Part shown: piece after piece, positions 42,495 through 53,602 of the stretch
Numbering within the stretch: the first letter of the stretch is position 1
Layout of the letters: each line of letters begins with the position of its first letter
Origin: an uncultured SAR86 cluster bacterium
GTDB taxonomy: Bacteria; Pseudomonadota; Gammaproteobacteria; Magnimaribacterales; AG-339-G14
NCBI GenBank assembly: GCA_902523885.1
Contig: CABZAV010000003.1
Coordinates: forward strand, 75,527 to 139,526
Length of the DNA stretch: 64,000 nt
Direction of reading: 5' to 3'
Translations under genes and position numbers: made by a program
Notes under the pieces: model-generated
Seen by the model: the letters and a program-made list of their open reading frames with translations, nothing else
Told to the model about the DNA's origin: nothing
The model's database searches: none

Positions 42495-44143
42495 TGGAAA
42501 ATTTTCAAAGATATTTTTTAATGTTTTCAATATTGATCTTCTCTTATTTTTTGCTGATAAGATGGGATCCTCCAATACAAGATTTCAATTTAGAAGTAGA
42601 GGGAAACAATAGTGAGCGCTTACTTATTGATGATTCACAAAATTTTGAAGAAGCTGCTCCTTTTAATGAAAACCTTTCAAATATTGAGTCTCTTAATAAT
42701 GAGTGTGCTGTAAGTAACATTAAAACTTTAGAGACACCTTATTGGTCCCTGGATATTGATTTAAAAAAAGGAGAAATTGTAAAATCTACTTTAAAAAACT
42801 ATCCAATTGAAATTGACTCATTGGGAAGAAAAACTTTATTCAACAAATGCGGACCGGAAAAATATTCACAAGTAAGCGGCTTTGAATTTCTTAATAAAGA
42901 GCTAAATCCAAAAAATAATTTTTTCTCGATTAAAGAAACATATACATCTGGCGGCCAAAACTTTTTTGTTTTGGAAAAAGCTGAAAAAGACTTGCTCTTC
43001 AAAAAAATTATAAGTTATAAAAATGAAGATTATTTTATTTCCGTTACTGATAAAGTTTTAAATCTTTCAGTATCTGAAATAACTTTTGCGCCCTTCTCTA
43101 AAATTGATCGATCAAGCGTAGATTTAGATGCAGATGAAAATTCAATTTTTAATCCCGCCAGTTTTGCTTACCTTGGGCCTGCTTTTCAAACCTCTAATGT
43201 AAATTACAATAAAATTTCCTTTTCAGATTTAACTGAAGAATCTTTTAGAGAACTATCTACCGAAGGTTGGGTTTCTATGTTGGAACACTATTTTATTAGC
43301 GCAATAGTGCCCGAAGAAGGATCTAATTTTATATTTCAAGCAAGGAAAAGTACGAAATCTGATGTCTTCTCAATTGGTTTGGTAGGCGAAACAAAATCTA
43401 TTTCGCCTAACAAAGAAGCTTCCTTCAATCAAAAAGTCTATTTTGGACCAAAAATTAAGAAGGAACTTCAAAAAGCACACCCTGAGCTTGATTTAGCTGT
43501 TGATTATGGCTGGCTATGGTGGATAGGACAACCAATGTATTCGGCCATGTCTTTTTTCCATGATTTAACTGGGAATTGGGGTTGGTCTATTGTGTTGGTC
43601 ACAATTCTTATAAAAATCCTTTTATGGCCTTTATCTATGGTTTCTTATAGAAATATGGGAAAAATGCGAGCAGTTCAGCCCAAAATGCAAGAAATTCAGG
43701 AAAGGCACGCAGACGATAGACAGGCATTATCAAAAGCAATGATGGATCTTTATAAGAAAGAGAAGGTTAACCCGGCTCTTGGGTGTTTGCCAATGCTAAT
43801 GCAAATGCCTTTCTTTTTAGCTTTTTATTGGGTTCTAATAGAAACAGTAGAGCTTAGGTATGCTCCTTTTTTGTTCTGGATTACTGACTTGTCTGCAAGA
43901 GATCCTTTGTTTATTTTGCCCATTCTAAACATGGCAGCGATGTGGGGGATGCAGCAACTTCAGCCACAGCCAGTTGGCGCAGATCCAATCCAAGCTAACG
44001 TGTTTAAATATATGCCTTTAATATTTGGAGTTTTATTTGCATTGTTCCCCGCTGGGCTCGTCCTTTATTGGTTTCTTAATTCTCTAGTTTCCGCTGTTCA
44101 GATGGTCATGCATGGCCCCAAAAAGGCGAAAGCAAGCGCCTAA
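42494..44143 (+). CDS. yidC: Membrane protein insertase YidC
   Basis: LDLAVDYGWLWWIGQPMYSAMSFFHDLTGNWGWSIVLVTILIKILLWPLS; MPLIFGVLFALFPAGLVLYWFLNSLVS. Confidence 0.96.
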   Translation: MENFQRYFLMFSILIFSYFLLIRWDPPIQDFNLEVEGNNSERLLIDDSQNFEEAAPFNENLSNIESLNNECAVSNIKTLETPYWSLDIDLKKGEIVKSTLKNYPIEIDSLGRKTLFNKCGPEKYSQVSGFEFLNKELNPKNNFFSIKETYTSGGQNFFVLEKAEKDLLFKKIISYKNEDYFISVTDKVLNLSVSEITFAPFSKIDRSSVDLDADENSIFNPASFAYLGPAFQTSNVNYNKISFSDLTEESFRELSTEGWVSMLEHYFISAIVPEEGSNFIFQARKSTKSDVFSIGLVGETKSISPNKEASFNQKVYFGPKIKKELQKAHPELDLAVDYGWLWWIGQPMYSAMSFFHDLTGNWGWSIVLVTILIKILLWPLSMVSYRNMGKMRAVQPKMQEIQERHADDRQALSKAMMDLYKKEKVNPALGCLPMLMQMPFFLAFYWVLIETVELRYAPFLFWITDLSARDPLFILPILNMAAMWGMQQLQPQPVGADPIQANVFKYMPLIFGVLFALFPAGLVLYWFLNSLVSAVQMVMHGPKKAKASA

Positions 44144-44146
44144 TAA

Positions 44147-45457
44147 TTGATAAATACAGAAGACATAATTGTTGCTTGCTCCTCGCCGCCAGGGTCTGGA
44201 GCAATATCTTGTATAAGAGTTTCAGGAAAAAATTGTTCAAAATTGTTTAAAAAAATATCCGGTAAAAAGATGGTTCACAAAGAGGCTGCTATATGCAAGA
44301 TTCAGCTTGAACATGGTTTAACGGAAAAGTGTGTACTTACTTCGTTTGTTTCGCCGAATTCATACACAGGAGAGGATGTCATAGAGATTTCTTGCCACGG
44401 AAATCCTCTTATTGTGGAACTTATAATATCCAAATTAAACAGCCTTGGTTGCAGAAATGCTGAGCCAGGGGAATTTACTATGCGATCATACTTAAATGAA
44501 AAAGTAAGCTTAGTAGAGGCAGAAACTATTGCGGATCTAATTTCTGCTGAAACCTACGAAAAATTGAAAACTATCAACAAATCTCTTTCGGGTGAATTTG
44601 AAAAAGAAATAAACAAGACTATATCAAAATTAAAAAAGATTAGAACAAAAATTGAAGGAGAAATTGATTTTAATGATCAAAGCATAAATATTAATATTGT
44701 GTCTCTTAAGTCGGAGTTAAAAGATTTTAATGTATTTTTCAAAGATTTTACCAGCAAGATAGAGGCAGCAGTATTACTCAACGAAGGTGTAAAAGTCGTA
44801 ATAACTGGGCCAGAAAATGCAGGAAAATCCACCCTAATGAATATTTTGGCTGAAGAAAATGTCTCTATTGTTTCAGAAACTCCTGGAACTACACGTGATC
44901 TGTTGTCAAAATCTATAAAAATACAAGGTTTTGTCTTTGACTTTGTTGATACTGCAGGTTTGAGCGATGAACAACATGGGGAAATTGAAAAAATAGGCAT
45001 GGAAAGGGCTAAAAAGGCTTTGAATCAAGCAAATATAATTATTGAACTAATAGATCCAGAAAACATGAATTATAAAGCTCAATACCCAAGAGATCCTAAG
45101 GTCTTAAAAGTTATTAATAAGTTAGACCTTTTTGAAAACTCGGAAGAAAATAAATTATGTATTTCTGCAAAATACAATAAAAACATAAACGAATTAAAAG
45201 ATTCTCTTGTTAGCGCTGCGTTTAAATCTAAAAACAAAACCTTGGAGGGATTTTCTGCTAGAACTAGGCACTTGGAACTAATCAATAAGTGTTATGCAGA
45301 AACTATTGCTGCGGAAAAACTTTGTTTTGAAGATTCCGTTGAGCTTTCTGCAGAGCATTTAAAATCAGCTAGTAATTTTTTAGGTCAGATTATGAGTCCC
45401 TATTCTTCTGATGATTTGTTGGGAGAAATTTTTTCTTCTTTTTGTATTGGTAAATAA
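44147..45457 (+). CDS. mnmE: tRNA modification GTPase MnmE
   Basis: IIVACSSPPGSGAISCIRVSG; SYTGEDVIEISCHGNP; GPENAGKSTLMNIL; terminal FCIGK. Confidence 0.95.
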   Translation: MINTEDIIVACSSPPGSGAISCIRVSGKNCSKLFKKISGKKMVHKEAAICKIQLEHGLTEKCVLTSFVSPNSYTGEDVIEISCHGNPLIVELIISKLNSLGCRNAEPGEFTMRSYLNEKVSLVEAETIADLISAETYEKLKTINKSLSGEFEKEINKTISKLKKIRTKIEGEIDFNDQSININIVSLKSELKDFNVFFKDFTSKIEAAVLLNEGVKVVITGPENAGKSTLMNILAEENVSIVSETPGTTRDLLSKSIKIQGFVFDFVDTAGLSDEQHGEIEKIGMERAKKALNQANIIIELIDPENMNYKAQYPRDPKVLKVINKLDLFENSEENKLCISAKYNKNINELKDSLVSAAFKSKNKTLEGFSARTRHLELINKCYAETIAAEKLCFEDSVELSAEHLKSASNFLGQIMSPYSSDDLLGEIFSSFCIGK

Positions 45458-45481
45458 CCCGTGTTGAAGATGTTCGTTTTT

Positions 45482-45682
45482 TGTGAATTATTTTTTTTGT
45501 TTTGACAATTGTTTTTTTTACTAACAATAAGTTACATTTTATACACAAAAGGCATCTCTATTTATTAACAAGGTTTTTAATTCATGAAATCTAATTTATA
45601 GTTGCGTCTTGTGAGTTATCAACAGATATAGGCATGCTCAACAATAACAACAATAATATAAATATATATATAAATATATTAT
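45482..45682. promoter_or_regulatory. Candidate oriC: DnaA-box-like sites plus AT-only tract upstream of mnmG
   Basis: TTATACACA (45539-45547, exact TTATNCACA); one-mismatch sites TGTGAATTA (45482-45490), TTATTAACA (45562-45570), TTATCAACA (45616-45624); 31-bp A/T-only tract 45652-45682. Confidence 0.55.
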
Positions 45683-45700
45683 CAATATAAGTAATAAGAA

Positions 45701-47590
45701 ATGAATAAGTTTGACATCATCGTTATCGGAGGCGGACATGCGGGAACAGAAGCTGCCTTTGCGTGCGCCAGATATGGAAAGAGGACTTGTTTAATAACTC
45801 AGTCAAAAAAAGATATAGGAAAAATGTCTTGTAATCCAGCAATCGGTGGAATAGGAAAGAGCCATTTAGTTAAAGAAATAGATGCTATGGGTGGCCTTAT
45901 GGCTTCCAGTGCAGATAAAGCGGGTATTCATTTTAGAGTTCTAAATGCTTCTAAAGGCCCTGCTGTAAGAGCAACAAGAGCTCAGTCAGATAGGAAGTTG
46001 TATGCGAGATCAGTAAAGGAATTTATTGAAAGTGAGCACTTACTTACAATAGTGGAATCCGAGGTTTATGAGCTGCTATTAAAAAATTATAAAGTTAGCG
46101 GAGTTGTTTTAAAAAACGATAAAGAGCTTAGATCAGATAAGGTAATTTTGACTGCCGGAACTTTTCTAAATGGCAAACTTTTTACGGGTGAAGATTCATC
46201 AGAGGGAGGCAGAATAGGGGAAAAACCTTCAAAAAACCTGGCAAGGTTTTTGTCGGAATTAAATCTAAAAACGGGCAGATTAAAAACGGGAACGCCGCCT
46301 AGACTAAATATTAATTCCATTGACTGGAGCAAAACCATCGAGCAACGTGGAGATGTTCCGAGACCTACAATGTCTTTCGTAAATTCATCCGATATCCATC
46401 CAAAACAATTAAGTTGTTTTTTAACTAGAACTTCTAAAGAGACCCACGATCACATAAGAAAAGGAATAGATAAATCCCCTATGTTCTCAGGAAAAATTGA
46501 AGGAGTGGGACCAAGGTACTGTCCTTCTATCGAAGATAAAATTTTTAGATTTTCCGATAAACCTTCTCATCAAATTTTCATTGAACCAGAAGGTCTTGAT
46601 TCAAACTTAGTCTATCCCAATGGCATTTCAACTAGTATGCCCGCAGACATACAAAAAAAAATGATTTCTTCAATACCGGGTTTCGAAAAAGCAAAAATAG
46701 AACAATTTGGATATGCTGTTGAATATGATTTTTTTGATCCTAGAGAGTTAAAACACACTTTAGAAACAAAAAAAATAGATAATTTATATTTTGCAGGACA
46801 AATAAACGGCACGACAGGTTACGAAGAAGCCGCAGCACAAGGATTAGTAGCTGCAGTAAACGCTTGCCTAGTTCTTGATGATAAAGAGCCTTGGATATCT
46901 TCTAGAGACGAGAGTTATATAGGAGTTTTAATAGATGATTTAGTAACTTTAGGGACAAAAGAACCTTATAGGATGTTTACCAGCAGAGCAGAACACAGAC
47001 TTTTGTTAAGAGAGGACAATGCTGATCAAAGGCTCACACCCTTAGCAAAAAAAATTGGCCTTATAGACGAAACAAGGTGGAAAAAATTTCAATCTAAAAT
47101 GAATGCTATTAATAGCGAAAAAGCCAGACTATCAAGCATAAAAATAAAAAAGAAAGATCTGCCGGGAGCGCTTGAAGCAAACAAAAATAAAAACGACCAA
47201 AAAATTACAGCGCTAGAAGCTCTTAAGAGGCCAGACGTTGTTTATCAAGATCTCTGCAATTTGCTAAAAATAAAAGAAGCCTCAGAGGAAGTAGCTTTAG
47301 ATGTGGTCACAGAAGAGAAGTATTCAGGTTATATTTCTCGTCAGAAAAAAGAAATAGAGAAGATAAAAAGCAACGAAAACGCGTTAATACCAGACCAACT
47401 CTCTTATCAAGAAATAAAAGGGCTATCTAACGAATCAAGACAAAAGTTATTAGATGTAAAACCAAGAACCATCGCACACGCTCAACGAATTCCAGGAATA
47501 ACACCAGCGACAATATCGCTGTTGCTTGTGCACTTAAAAAAAACACAAAACTGGAAGAACACCAATGTCTCTGAAAAGCCTGTTTCATAA
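45701..47590 (+). CDS. mnmG: tRNA uridine-5-carboxymethylaminomethyl modification enzyme MnmG
   Basis: [74 protein letters not shown]. Confidence 0.98.
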   Translation: MNKFDIIVIGGGHAGTEAAFACARYGKRTCLITQSKKDIGKMSCNPAIGGIGKSHLVKEIDAMGGLMASSADKAGIHFRVLNASKGPAVRATRAQSDRKLYARSVKEFIESEHLLTIVESEVYELLLKNYKVSGVVLKNDKELRSDKVILTAGTFLNGKLFTGEDSSEGGRIGEKPSKNLARFLSELNLKTGRLKTGTPPRLNINSIDWSKTIEQRGDVPRPTMSFVNSSDIHPKQLSCFLTRTSKETHDHIRKGIDKSPMFSGKIEGVGPRYCPSIEDKIFRFSDKPSHQIFIEPEGLDSNLVYPNGISTSMPADIQKKMISSIPGFEKAKIEQFGYAVEYDFFDPRELKHTLETKKIDNLYFAGQINGTTGYEEAAAQGLVAAVNACLVLDDKEPWISSRDESYIGVLIDDLVTLGTKEPYRMFTSRAEHRLLLREDNADQRLTPLAKKIGLIDETRWKKFQSKMNAINSEKARLSSIKIKKKDLPGALEANKNKNDQKITALEALKRPDVVYQDLCNLLKIKEASEEVALDVVTEEKYSGYISRQKKEIEKIKSNENALIPDQLSYQEIKGLSNESRQKLLDVKPRTIAHAQRIPGITPATISLLLVHLKKTQNWKNTNVSEKPVS

Positions 47591-48167
47591 AGCAAACTTA
47601 AAGCTTTCACAAAAAAAACAAGACCAGTTAAGCGAATACGCAAACTTGATCATAAAATGGAATAAAACCAGAAATCTGGTATCTAGAAATGCCAATTTAG
47701 AGACAATAAATGAACACATCTTTGACTGCGCCTGTTTAATACCGCACTTAGAAGAAAGTAATCTTTTAGATGTGGGCAGTGGCGCGGGGTTGCCAGGGCT
47801 GGTTATTTCGATTTTAGATGATAAAAAAAACATAAAACTACTAGAACCAAACCAGAAAAAGATATCTTTTTTGACTCACGCTCAAGCCAAACTTGATTTA
47901 AAAAATACAATCATATTTAAAGAAAGAATTGAAAACCTAGAAGAAATAAACGAAGAAATAATAATTACAAGAGCCGTTATGGATCCAAAGAAACTGTTGA
48001 ATATAATATCCAAACAAAAAAATAAAAACTTAAAAATTATAATGATGGTTTCAGAACCGGTAGAAATTTCTTACCCAAACTGGGAATTAAAATTTTTAAT
48101 ATCCGAAGCTCAAAGAGTTCTTGGTAAAAATCGAGGATTTTTAAACATCACTCCTATAAAAAACTGA
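47565..48167 (+). CDS. rsmG: 16S rRNA m7G527 methyltransferase RsmG
   Basis: [48 protein letters not shown]; overlaps mnmG by 26 nt. Confidence 0.93.
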   Translation: MSLKSLFHKANLKLSQKKQDQLSEYANLIIKWNKTRNLVSRNANLETINEHIFDCACLIPHLEESNLLDVGSGAGLPGLVISILDDKKNIKLLEPNQKKISFLTHAQAKLDLKNTIIFKERIENLEEINEEIIITRAVMDPKKLLNIISKQKNKNLKIIMMVSEPVEISYPNWELKFLISEAQRVLGKNRGFLNITPIKN

Positions 48168-48177
48168 TATAGTAATT

Positions 48178-48960
48178 TTGTTGATTACTCTAGTTGTTGC
48201 GAATCAAAAAGGAGGTGTGGGCAAAACCACAACCGCTTTAAATCTTGCAGCTTCCTTATCCGCGGCCTCAAGAAAAGTTTTATTGATTGACTTAGATTCC
48301 CAAGGAAACTCTACAACCGGTACAGGCGAAGAAAAGAATGAGGGCCTCCATTCTCTACTTGATGTTATGGTGAATGAAAGTGATTCACTTGAAAAAGTTA
48401 TTGAAGAGACAAAATATAAATTCGATTTAATTCCAGCAAACTCCGATCTGATATCCGCAGAGATAGAGCTGAGCTCTCTTCCCAGCCCTACTTCTATTTT
48501 AAAGAAAAAGTTAGCTGATATGCAGGCGTCATATGATTATGTTGTAATCGACTGTCCGCCATCACTTGGCATGATGTCGGTAAATGCTTTAAGAGCAGCT
48601 TCAAAAGTTTTAATTCCGCTTCAGTGCGAGTATTACTCCTTGGAGGGTCTTGCATCGATGAACAAGACGATAAAAGAAATTAACGAGGCAACCGGAGAAA
48701 ACATTGAAATAAACGGCATCTTAAGAACAATGTACGATTCTAGAATTAGGCTTTCTAGAGAGGTCTCTAAAGAACTTGAAGAACACTTTTCAGAGCAGTT
48801 ATGTGACACTGTAATTCCCAGGAACGTCAAATTAGCAGAAGCTCCTAGTTTTGGTATGCCGGCACTTTATTATGAACCAGAGGCAAAGGGGACGCTGGCT
48901 TACTTGGCCCTAGCAGGCGAAATAATAAATAAATTTGAAAGCAGCATAAATGTTTCATAA
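48178..48960 (+). CDS. parA: Chromosome partitioning ATPase ParA
   Basis: VVANQKGGVGKTTTALNLAASLS; IDLDSQGNSTTG; VIDCPPSLGMMSVNAL; TTG start. Confidence 0.96.
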   Translation: MLITLVVANQKGGVGKTTTALNLAASLSAASRKVLLIDLDSQGNSTTGTGEEKNEGLHSLLDVMVNESDSLEKVIEETKYKFDLIPANSDLISAEIELSSLPSPTSILKKKLADMQASYDYVVIDCPPSLGMMSVNALRAASKVLIPLQCEYYSLEGLASMNKTIKEINEATGENIEINGILRTMYDSRIRLSREVSKELEEHFSEQLCDTVIPRNVKLAEAPSFGMPALYYEPEAKGTLAYLALAGEIINKFESSINVS

Positions 48961-49818
48961 ATGAACGAAGAAAACAACAAAACACTGAAAAGAGGGCTTA
49001 GCGCTTTGCTTGGAGAAGAAAACTCCCCCAGAAAAAGTGCCAATGCTTCATCGGTCAACGTCGACAAAATATCGCTGAGCAGATTTCAAGCTAGAACCGA
49101 TATATCAGATGAAAGCCTTGAAGAACTGACAGCCTCGATAAGGTCGCAAGGGGTCATTCAACCCCTCATAGTTAGAAAAACATCTGCTGGAAATTTTGAG
49201 CTTGTAGCAGGAGAGAGAAGATTAAAGGCCTCAAAGAAAGCAGGCTTATCAGAAGTTCCCGTTGTTGTTAAAGACCTTACTGACGAGGAAATAATTAAAA
49301 TGGGTCTTATAGAAAACTTACAAAGAGAAGATTTAAATCCGCTCGACGAGGCCAAAGGAATTCAAAGGCTACAAAAAGAATTTGATATCACTCAGGAAGA
49401 CCTGGGCGTTTCATTAGGAAAGTCGAGGACGGCTATTTCCAATTCTTTAAGGCTTTTGCAATTGACATCGCCAGTGCAGGCAATGCTTGAATCAGGCAGT
49501 TTAAGTATGGGCCATGCCAGGCCTTTATTAACTTTACCTGAAGCAATTCAAGAAAAATTTGCTTTAAAAATTGTCAAATCTGGCATGTCGGCTAGACAAG
49601 CAGAAAATTTAGCGAAAACATATCAGAAAGAAAAAAGAGCAAAGGTCAAATCAGCTAAAGATCCTAATTTGGTTAATTTAGAAACCGAGCTGGGCGATGT
49701 CTTGGGTGCAAAAGTAGCAATAGCTCATCAAAAAAAAGGCTCGGGAAAAATAACTTTTTTTTATAAAGACTTAGATCAGTTAGACCAAATAATTGGTCCG
49801 CTAAGAAAAAAAGAATAA
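48961..49818 (+). CDS. parB: Chromosome partitioning protein ParB
   Basis: RGLSALLGEE; SIRSQGVIQPLIVRK; YELVAGERRLKASKKAGL-type; MGLIENLQREDLNPLDEAKG. Confidence 0.96.
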   Translation: MNEENNKTLKRGLSALLGEENSPRKSANASSVNVDKISLSRFQARTDISDESLEELTASIRSQGVIQPLIVRKTSAGNFELVAGERRLKASKKAGLSEVPVVVKDLTDEEIIKMGLIENLQREDLNPLDEAKGIQRLQKEFDITQEDLGVSLGKSRTAISNSLRLLQLTSPVQAMLESGSLSMGHARPLLTLPEAIQEKFALKIVKSGMSARQAENLAKTYQKEKRAKVKSAKDPNLVNLETELGDVLGAKVAIAHQKKGSGKITFFYKDLDQLDQIIGPLRKKE

Positions 49819-49842
49819 GCTAAAAAAAAATCTATTAAGTTC

Positions 49843-49872
49843 TTGAATAGACAGCACTGACCTAACTATAAT
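49843..49872 (+). promoter_or_regulatory. Putative sigma70 promoter of atp operon
   Basis: TTGAAT (49843-49848) - 18 bp - TATAAT (49867-49872), just upstream of atpB. Confidence 0.6.
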
Positions 49873-49890
49873 GCTTTGCCCGAGCAACTT

Positions 49891-50775
49891 ATGGCAGAGA
49901 AAAATCTTACAGAAAATCTAATACCAACGGCTGATTACATTAGCCACCATTTGACTAATTTAACTTATGGTTGGTGCGAAAAATCACAATCCTGGGGATT
50001 TGCATATCATCAGCAAAATATTTTTAAAGAAACTTCATGCAAAGTTTCAGAAATGGGTTTTTGGTCTTTTCATCTTGATACAATTTTTATGTCTACCTTT
50101 TTGGGGTTAATCTTTTTTGGCTTTTTTGGTTTGGTATTGATGGGAGCTAAAAAGGGCGTGCCCGGAAAAGTTCAAAACTTCGCAGAATTTGTTTTTGAGT
50201 TCATAAGCGGCGCGGTAAAAAGTAATTTCCATGGAACTTCAAAAATAATTGGACCGCTTGCTTTTGCTTCATGTGTCTGGATTTTATCTTGGAACTTAAT
50301 GGACTTGCTTCCAGTAGAGATGACAAACTTTTTTGGAGCCAATTTAGTTAACTCTGAGGGGACTAGTTATGTTGGATATTTTAAAGTGTTGCCAACAGCA
50401 GATGTAAATGCTCCGTTAGCATTAGCCCTAGTTGTGATGTTTTTTGTAACTTTCTACACAATAGCGAATCATGGCCTTGGAGGCTTCTTAAAAGAATTTA
50501 TAAACCCTATAGAATTAGTAGGTTATTTTTCCAAGCACGTGGCTCTTGCCTTGAGGCTTTACGGAAATCTTTTCGCAGGAGAAATGATTTTTATTCTAAT
50601 AGGAATTATGTTCGGACAGTTTCTATTGTCATTTGGACAAACGCTGTGGTTTATTCCAGGGCTTATGATGAATTTGGTGTGGGCTCTTTTCCACATACTT
50701 ATAATTGCTTTGCAGGCATATATCTTTATGATGCTGACCATTGCTTACATTAACTTGGCTTGTGCGAAACACTAG
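49891..50775 (+). CDS. atpB: F0F1 ATP synthase subunit a
   Basis: LNLLPVEMT-like MDLLPVEMTNFF; YFSKHVALALRLYGNLFAGEMIFILI; ALFHILIIALQAYIFMMLTIAYI. Start set to ATG 49891 because TTG 49876 nearly overlaps the -10 element. Confidence 0.94.
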   Translation: MAEKNLTENLIPTADYISHHLTNLTYGWCEKSQSWGFAYHQQNIFKETSCKVSEMGFWSFHLDTIFMSTFLGLIFFGFFGLVLMGAKKGVPGKVQNFAEFVFEFISGAVKSNFHGTSKIIGPLAFASCVWILSWNLMDLLPVEMTNFFGANLVNSEGTSYVGYFKVLPTADVNAPLALALVVMFFVTFYTIANHGLGGFLKEFINPIELVGYFSKHVALALRLYGNLFAGEMIFILIGIMFGQFLLSFGQTLWFIPGLMMNLVWALFHILIIALQAYIFMMLTIAYINLACAKH

Positions 50776-50797
50776 CCCAAAATAAAAGGAGAAAAAA

Positions 50798-51019
50798 ATG
50801 GAAGAATTAAGATTGGTTGCAGGAGCTTTGCTCACCGGACTTGGTGCGCTTGGAGCCGGAATCGGGATTGGTACTTTAACCTCAAAATATATAGAAGCTT
50901 TGGCTAGACAGCCAGAATTACAAGGACTTTTATTTGGTCAACTTCTAATTGCTATGGGTTTGATCGATGCATTGCCTGTAATCTCATTGGCCGTTGGATT
51001 ATTGTTCTTATTCACGTAA
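50798..51019 (+). CDS. atpE: F0F1 ATP synthase subunit c
   Basis: GLGALGAGIGIGTLTSKYIEALARQPE; AMGLIDALPVISLAVGLL. Confidence 0.97.
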   Translation: MEELRLVAGALLTGLGALGAGIGIGTLTSKYIEALARQPELQGLLFGQLLIAMGLIDALPVISLAVGLLFLFT

Positions 51020-51032
51020 AAGAAAATAATAA

Positions 51033-51503
51033 ATGAACGTTAATGCTACTTTTTTTGCGGAGCTAATAGCTTTTTGCATATTTATTTTTATAACTTACAG
51101 ATATCTTTGGCCAAGTTTTTCAAACATTCTAGAAGCTAGACAAGAAGAAATTTCTGAGGGTTTGGAGGCTGCCATTCAGTCACAAAGAAAGCTTGAGGAG
51201 GCCAATGAAGAATCGAGAAAGCTTGTAGAAGACGCAAAGTCTGAAGCCTCTTCGCTCATTGCGCAGGCTGGCTCTAGAGGAGATCAAATTGTTGATGAAG
51301 CTAAAAATCAAGCTATTGAAGAACAAAAGAAAATAAAAGATAGCGCCGAAGCTGACATAGAACAAAATATAACAAAAGCCAAAGAAGGGCTTAGAGAAGA
51401 AGTTGCTGCTTTGGTTATCGCTGGCGCTGAACGAATATTAAACAAAGAAGTCGATGAATCTTCAAACAAAGATATCGTCGATGCGTTAATTAAAGAGTTA
51501 TAA
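51033..51503 (+). CDS. atpF: F0F1 ATP synthase subunit b
   Basis: MNVNATFFAELIAFCIFIFITYRYLWP then long helical region; operon position. Confidence 0.95.
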   Translation: MNVNATFFAELIAFCIFIFITYRYLWPSFSNILEARQEEISEGLEAAIQSQRKLEEANEESRKLVEDAKSEASSLIAQAGSRGDQIVDEAKNQAIEEQKKIKDSAEADIEQNITKAKEGLREEVAALVIAGAERILNKEVDESSNKDIVDALIKEL

Positions 51504-51507
51504 AAGC

Positions 51508-52044
51508 ATGTCGGAATTACTTACTCAATCAAGACCTTATGCTGAAGCAATTTTTGAAATTGCAAAAGAAGAAAATGCTCTGGATCTTTGGGTTTCTGAT
51601 TTAACCCTTATAGCTATCTCCATGCAGGAAGCCGAAGTCAAACGCTTGATTGATTCTCCTGATATTTCTCAAAAAATAAAAGCTGAAACTTTTGCAAAAC
51701 TCTTTGAAGGAGAAATATCGAATAAAGTGCTCAATTTTGTATTAGTTCTGGGGCAGGCTAATAGAATAAAACTTTTGAAAAGCGTACTGGATAATTTTAA
51801 AAATTTGGTTGCTTTAGAGAAAAATGAAAAAAATATAGTCATATCTTCTTCTTATGCCTTGGATTCTGAACAAGTAGAAAAAATTAAAGAAGCAATGCAA
51901 AAAAGAACAGGATCAATAATTAATGCTTCAACAGATATAGATAAATCTTTGATAGGCGGAATAAAAATTTCATATGACGATCAAGTAATTGATTTGTCAT
52001 TAAAAAATAAACTTGAGGCCTTAAAGGCGCAACTTAGAAACTAG
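51508..52044 (+). CDS. atpH: F0F1 ATP synthase subunit delta
   Basis: [46 protein letters not shown]. Confidence 0.95.
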   Translation: MSELLTQSRPYAEAIFEIAKEENALDLWVSDLTLIAISMQEAEVKRLIDSPDISQKIKAETFAKLFEGEISNKVLNFVLVLGQANRIKLLKSVLDNFKNLVALEKNEKNIVISSSYALDSEQVEKIKEAMQKRTGSIINASTDIDKSLIGGIKISYDDQVIDLSLKNKLEALKAQLRN

Positions 52045-52054
52045 CAGGTACGAA

Positions 52055-53599
52055 ATGGATAACTTAAACCCATCAGAAATTAGCAAAATTATTAAAGATA
52101 GAATAAATAATTTAGAGGTGTCCTCAGACGAATCTAACGAAGGAACAATTGTATTCTTGTCCGATGGAATCGCGAGAGTGCATGGCTTAAGCGAAGCCAT
52201 GTATGGGGAATTGATTGAGTTTCAAGGCGGTATTTTTGGTATGGCCCTTAACTTAGAAAGAGATTCAGTTGGTGTCGTCATATTTGGTGATTACAAACAG
52301 TTAGCAGAAGGCGATACAGCAAAATGTACTGGGAAGATTTTAGAGGTTCCAGTAGGACCAGAACTTGTGGGCAGAGTAGTTGATGCCCTTGGAAACCCAA
52401 TCGACGGTAAAGGCCCAATTGACAGCAAGCTTACTTCGCCAGTAGAAAAAGTGGCACCTGGGGTTATGACTAGAAAACCTGTAGATGAACCAGTTCAAAT
52501 TGGCCTGAAAGCTGTTGATAGCATGGTGCCAATTGGCAGAGGCCAGAGAGAGCTTATTATTGGAGACAGACAAACAGGTAAAACAGCAATCGCTTTAGAT
52601 GCGATCATTAATCAGAAGGGCACAGGCGTAACCTGTGTATACGTTGCAGTGGGACAAAAACAATCTTCTATTGCCGCAGTAGTTAGAAAACTAGAAGAAT
52701 TTGGGGCAATGGAGCACACCATTGTCGTTGCTGCAGGTGCGGCTGACCCTGCACCAATGCAATTTTTAGCACCATACTCTGGCTGTTCAATGGGAGAATA
52801 CTTCAGAGATAAAGGCGAAGATGCTTTAATTATTTATGATGATTTGTCTAAGCAAGCAGTTGCTTATCGTCAAATTTCTCTCTTGCTGAGAAGACCGCCA
52901 GGACGCGAGGCATATCCTGGAGACATCTTCTATTTGCATTCAAGACTACTAGAAAGAGCTTGCAGAGTTAATGAGGAATACGTTACTGAAGAAACTGATG
53001 GAAAAGTAAAAGAACAAACGGGCTCCTTAACTGCTTTACCAATTATTGAAACGCAAGCAGGGGATGTATCAGCTTTTGTGCCAACCAATGTTATTTCAAT
53101 TACGGATGGACAAATATTTCTAGAAACTTCCTATTTCAACAAAGGACTTTTGCCAGCAATGAATCCTGGAATATCAGTATCTAGAGTGGGTGGGGCAGCT
53201 CAAACGCCGCTTATCAAAAAACTTGGAGGAGGAGTTAGAATTGCCTTGGCACAATTTAGAGAGTTAGAAGCTTTTGCTCAATTCGCCTCGGATTTAGATG
53301 ATGCTTCAAGAGAGCAACTCGAGCTTGGTCAAAAAGTAACCGAGCTAATGAAACAAAAACAGTATTCACCGATGTCAGTTTCGGAAATGGGACTCGTTTT
53401 ATTTGCAGTTGAAAAAGGATATTTAAAAGACGTAGAGTTAACAAAAATTGCTGACTTTGAATCCGCTCTCCTATCTTATATGGCAACCGAACACAAAGAC
53501 TTTATGGATGCTTTAGCTGTTTCGGGAGAGTACTCTGATGAAGTGCTTAAAACTTTTACCGATGCTATCGACAAATTTAAATCAACGCAAACTTGGTAA
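52055..53599 (+). CDS. atpA: F0F1 ATP synthase subunit alpha
   Basis: [57 protein letters not shown]. Confidence 0.98.
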   Translation: MDNLNPSEISKIIKDRINNLEVSSDESNEGTIVFLSDGIARVHGLSEAMYGELIEFQGGIFGMALNLERDSVGVVIFGDYKQLAEGDTAKCTGKILEVPVGPELVGRVVDALGNPIDGKGPIDSKLTSPVEKVAPGVMTRKPVDEPVQIGLKAVDSMVPIGRGQRELIIGDRQTGKTAIALDAIINQKGTGVTCVYVAVGQKQSSIAAVVRKLEEFGAMEHTIVVAAGAADPAPMQFLAPYSGCSMGEYFRDKGEDALIIYDDLSKQAVAYRQISLLLRRPPGREAYPGDIFYLHSRLLERACRVNEEYVTEETDGKVKEQTGSLTALPIIETQAGDVSAFVPTNVISITDGQIFLETSYFNKGLLPAMNPGISVSRVGGAAQTPLIKKLGGGVRIALAQFRELEAFAQFASDLDDASREQLELGQKVTELMKQKQYSPMSVSEMGLVLFAVEKGYLKDVELTKIADFESALLSYMATEHKDFMDALAVSGEYSDEVLKTFTDAIDKFKSTQTW

Positions 53600-53602
53600 T
53601 CT

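Noticed and set aside
42364-42612. 82-aa ORF overlapping yidD/yidC
   Set aside because: Out-of-frame overlap of two conserved genes; shadow ORF.
50798-51019. Sodium-type ATP synthase c subunit
   Set aside because: Second helix has Asp (GLIDALP) and the first helix lacks the Gln of Na+-binding signatures; consistent with a proton c ring.
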